A stretch of 33,590 nucleotides of DNA from Pseudonocardia autotrophica (lineage in GTDB: Bacteria > Actinomycetota > Actinomycetes > Mycobacteriales > Pseudonocardiaceae): the NCBI RefSeq assembly GCF_000717175.1, contig NZ_JNYD01000047.1, forward strand, positions 1-33,590. The letters are read 5' to 3'. A program made the translations under genes and the position numbers. Below are positions 32,486-33,590 of this stretch, in pieces (the stretch's first letter is position 1; each line of letters opens with the position of its first letter). A model generated the notes under the pieces. That model searched no databases. It saw only the letters and a list, made by a program, of their open reading frames with translations, and was not told the DNA's origin.

Positions 32486-32842
32486 TTTGGGCGTTCGACC
32501 TGGAGAGCGGCACCGTCGCCCTGCTGCTCACGCGGCCGGAGGCGCGGGGCCGGCCCAGCGCGCCTTCCACCCCTCACCGAGGCGTACCGGGCGCTGCGTC
32601 CCCGTCGCCACCACACAGCAGGCCGCGAGACTCATCCGGCACGAACTCGACGACCGGCAGGACCGGTCGGTTCTGCTGACCGGAGGCTGTGGGAGGGGCG
32701 AGAGCAGGTGCTCGGCGGCGCCGTGGGGGCGGGCGACATCACGCGGCGCACCATCAGGGCTGTAGACCGTCAGGGGTCGCGCCGGCAGAGCGCTGCACCG
32801 TGCGCAGCGCCCGGAGGTCGCGCCGCCATAGGAGGCCGATCC

Positions 32843-32954
32843 GGGTCAGGAGGCGGCGCCGGCTCACGAGGCCGCGCCGGCTCACGAGGCCGCGCCGGCT
32901 CACGAGGCCGCGCCGGCTCACGAGAGGGCGCGCTGGCTCACGAGCCGCCCCGCT
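32843..32954. repeat. 18-bp tandem repeat array
   Basis: Three perfect consecutive copies of GGCTCACGAGGCCGCGCC (32861-32878, 32879-32896, 32897-32914). A diverged copy precedes them (32843-32860) and two 20-bp diverged copies follow (32915-32934, 32935-32954). All frames stay open across it, giving RRLTRP-like or GSRGRA-like repeats, but nothing shows it is translated. Confidence 0.9.
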
Positions 32955-33258
32955 CGAGAGGCCGCCCCGACCCAGGAGGGCGAGCCGGCTCAGGGAGGCC
33001 GCCCTCCCAGGCGCCGCGCCGTGCCGAAGGGCCGAGCCATCACAGGGGGCCGCGCCGATCTCAAAGCCGGTGCCTTCTCGGGGCGCGTCGTTTGGGAGCG
33101 CCGAACCGTCTCGAGGCGCCGCGCGTGCCGGTACTCGAACAGCGCGGGATCGGTCAGCCGCCAGAGCCGCTGAGAACGCGCCCCGAGCGCCCTCCGCGAC
33201 GCCGGGTTCTTCGTGGAGTTGGTCTCCGCCCGGCGACACCCCTCGGCGATCGCAGATC

Positions 33259-33288
33259 TTGCATCGGCGCAGCTCAAGGTGATAGTAT
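33259..33288 (+). promoter_or_regulatory. promoter of right-end DUF222 copy
   Basis: TTGCAT (33259-33264) and TAGTAT (33283-33288) are separated by 18 bp, each matching the SigA-type consensus at four of six positions. Transcription would begin at about the ATG (33296), so the mRNA is probably leaderless. Confidence 0.5.
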
Positions 33289-33302
33289 CGAACGCATGTT
33301 CG
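33289..33302. promoter_or_regulatory. LexA/SOS box overlapping the DUF222 start codon
   Basis: CGAACGCATGTTCG fits the actinobacterial and Gram-positive SOS consensus CGAAC-RNRY-GTTCG at every position. It begins right after the -10-like TAGTAT and includes the ATG at 33296. LexA bound here would cover the transcription start. Confidence 0.8.
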
Positions 33303-33590
33303 CACGCGGTGTCGAGGTTCCCGAGGGTTATGTCCCGGCCTTCGTGCGGGCCTGGGCACAGGAAGCACCCGGGGTGATCACCCCGGGCGGTGACCGACGA
33401 CGCCGGGCTGGTGGACGCGCTGGTCGGGGCGGAGCACCTGCTGCGCTGGGCCGGGGCGCTGCGCACCGAACTGATCGCCGAACTCGACCGGCGCCGCCCC
33501 GGCGACGAACCCGGCTACGTCGGTGGCGACACCCCGCGCGAAAACCCTGCTCGCCCGGGCCGCACGGCTGACCCGGCTGTTCCCCGCCAC
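33296..33590 (+). pseudogene. DUF222/13E12-family protein, deleted and frameshifted, runs off window
   Basis: Starts MFARGVEVPEGYVPAFVRAWAQEAPGVITP, nearly identical to the minus-strand copy at the left end. At about 33385 some 155 bp present in the left copy (encoding NPALLWGAYTDPDPV to TASR) are missing and the frame shifts. The family sequence then resumes in another frame as VTDDAGLVDALVGAEHLLRW, keeping the ten residues the left copy lacks, and LRTELIAELDRRRPGDEPGY. At about 33536 another 60 or so bases are missing, again changing frame. The last 54 bases are the exact reverse complement of bases 1-54. Possibly the result of repeat recombination or of assembly; the remainder lies outside the window. 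Confidence 0.7.

Larger units (their letters stand above)
32486..33295. other. 810-bp gene-free region with decayed repeats
   Basis: No frame here shows a family or a believable start. The 32486-32840 part is featureless GC-rich sequence. From about 32843 a tandem 18-bp repeat begins, and up to about 33120 variants of GAGGCCGC and CGAGCCGGCTCA recur at irregular spacing, as if an older, longer array had decayed. From 33255 the sequence becomes a promoter for the DUF222 copy. Confidence 0.6.

Noticed and set aside
32486..32765. Possible gene remnant with AARLIRHELDDRQDRSVLLTGG
   Set aside because: A short stretch looks protein-like, but there is no start, no family and no support in the flanking sequence.
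32843..32954. CRISPR array
   Set aside because: Units are contiguous 18-mers without unique spacers, and no cas genes are present.
32689..33571. Long ORFs through the 18-bp repeat array encoding RRLTRP or GSRGRA repeats
   Set aside because: All frames are open because 18 is divisible by three and GC content is extreme; there is no start context or known family. The DUF222 start at 33296 lies within one of them.

Overview
The window is 33.6 kb of very GC-rich, densely coding actinobacterial DNA. GTG starts, ATGA/GTGA stop-start overlaps, a large family of DUF222/13E12 genes, F420-type luciferase-like oxidoreductases and an actinobacterial rhamnose locus all point to Pseudonocardiaceae, most probably Pseudonocardia. 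This is inferred from gene content; no marker gene is present. I saw no tRNA, rRNA, CRISPR array or transposase.

Layout. (1) 1-508: a broken DUF222/13E12 copy on the minus strand. (2) 747-4301: a small membrane protein, then on the minus strand a DUF6544-like protein, a YoaK/DUF1275 membrane protein, a PadR regulator and a PAP2 phosphatase. (3) 4660-9625: a MerR-type regulator with a cobalamin-like domain, a luciferase-like oxidoreductase, a two-component pair and a GH46 chitosanase. (4) 9747-17924: a complete L-rhamnose catabolic locus. It comprises rhaI, a fused aldolase/dehydrogenase and rhaB leftward, rhaM and an MFS transporter rightward, and a LacI-type regulator. The divergent promoter region carries two LacI-type operator candidates and a third inverted repeat. 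The locus abuts a decapitated MarR gene. (5) 18123-22481: an apparent seven-gene operon led by an MprA/MprB-like two-component system. Its sensor carries an extracytoplasmic HDGD repeat, and a small membrane protein downstream ends in a His/Asp-rich tail. (6) 22554-28790: a second luciferase-like oxidoreductase, a P450 divergent from a DHA2-type MFS exporter fused to a carboxypeptidase-regulatory-like domain, a companion protein made only of such domains, and an FUSC-type membrane protein. (7) 28944-32485: an alpha/beta hydrolase, a DUF3040 protein, cytochrome oxidase subunit I (ctaD) and a group II truncated haemoglobin. (8) 32486-33590: a gene-free stretch with an 18-bp tandem repeat, then a second DUF222 fragment with a consensus LexA/SOS box across its start codon.

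How it works together. The rhamnose block is a self-contained uptake and degradation module: transporter, mutarotase, isomerase, kinase, aldolase and lactaldehyde dehydrogenase. The 18-22 kb block looks like a signal-responsive envelope operon, possibly metal-related. The 23-28 kb block pairs an oxidising enzyme with an exporter under a shared operator-like motif. The two window ends carry inverted, mutually deleted DUF222 copies, so this segment is bounded by a repeat family. Whether that is a genomic arrangement or a sequence-assembly effect cannot be decided here.
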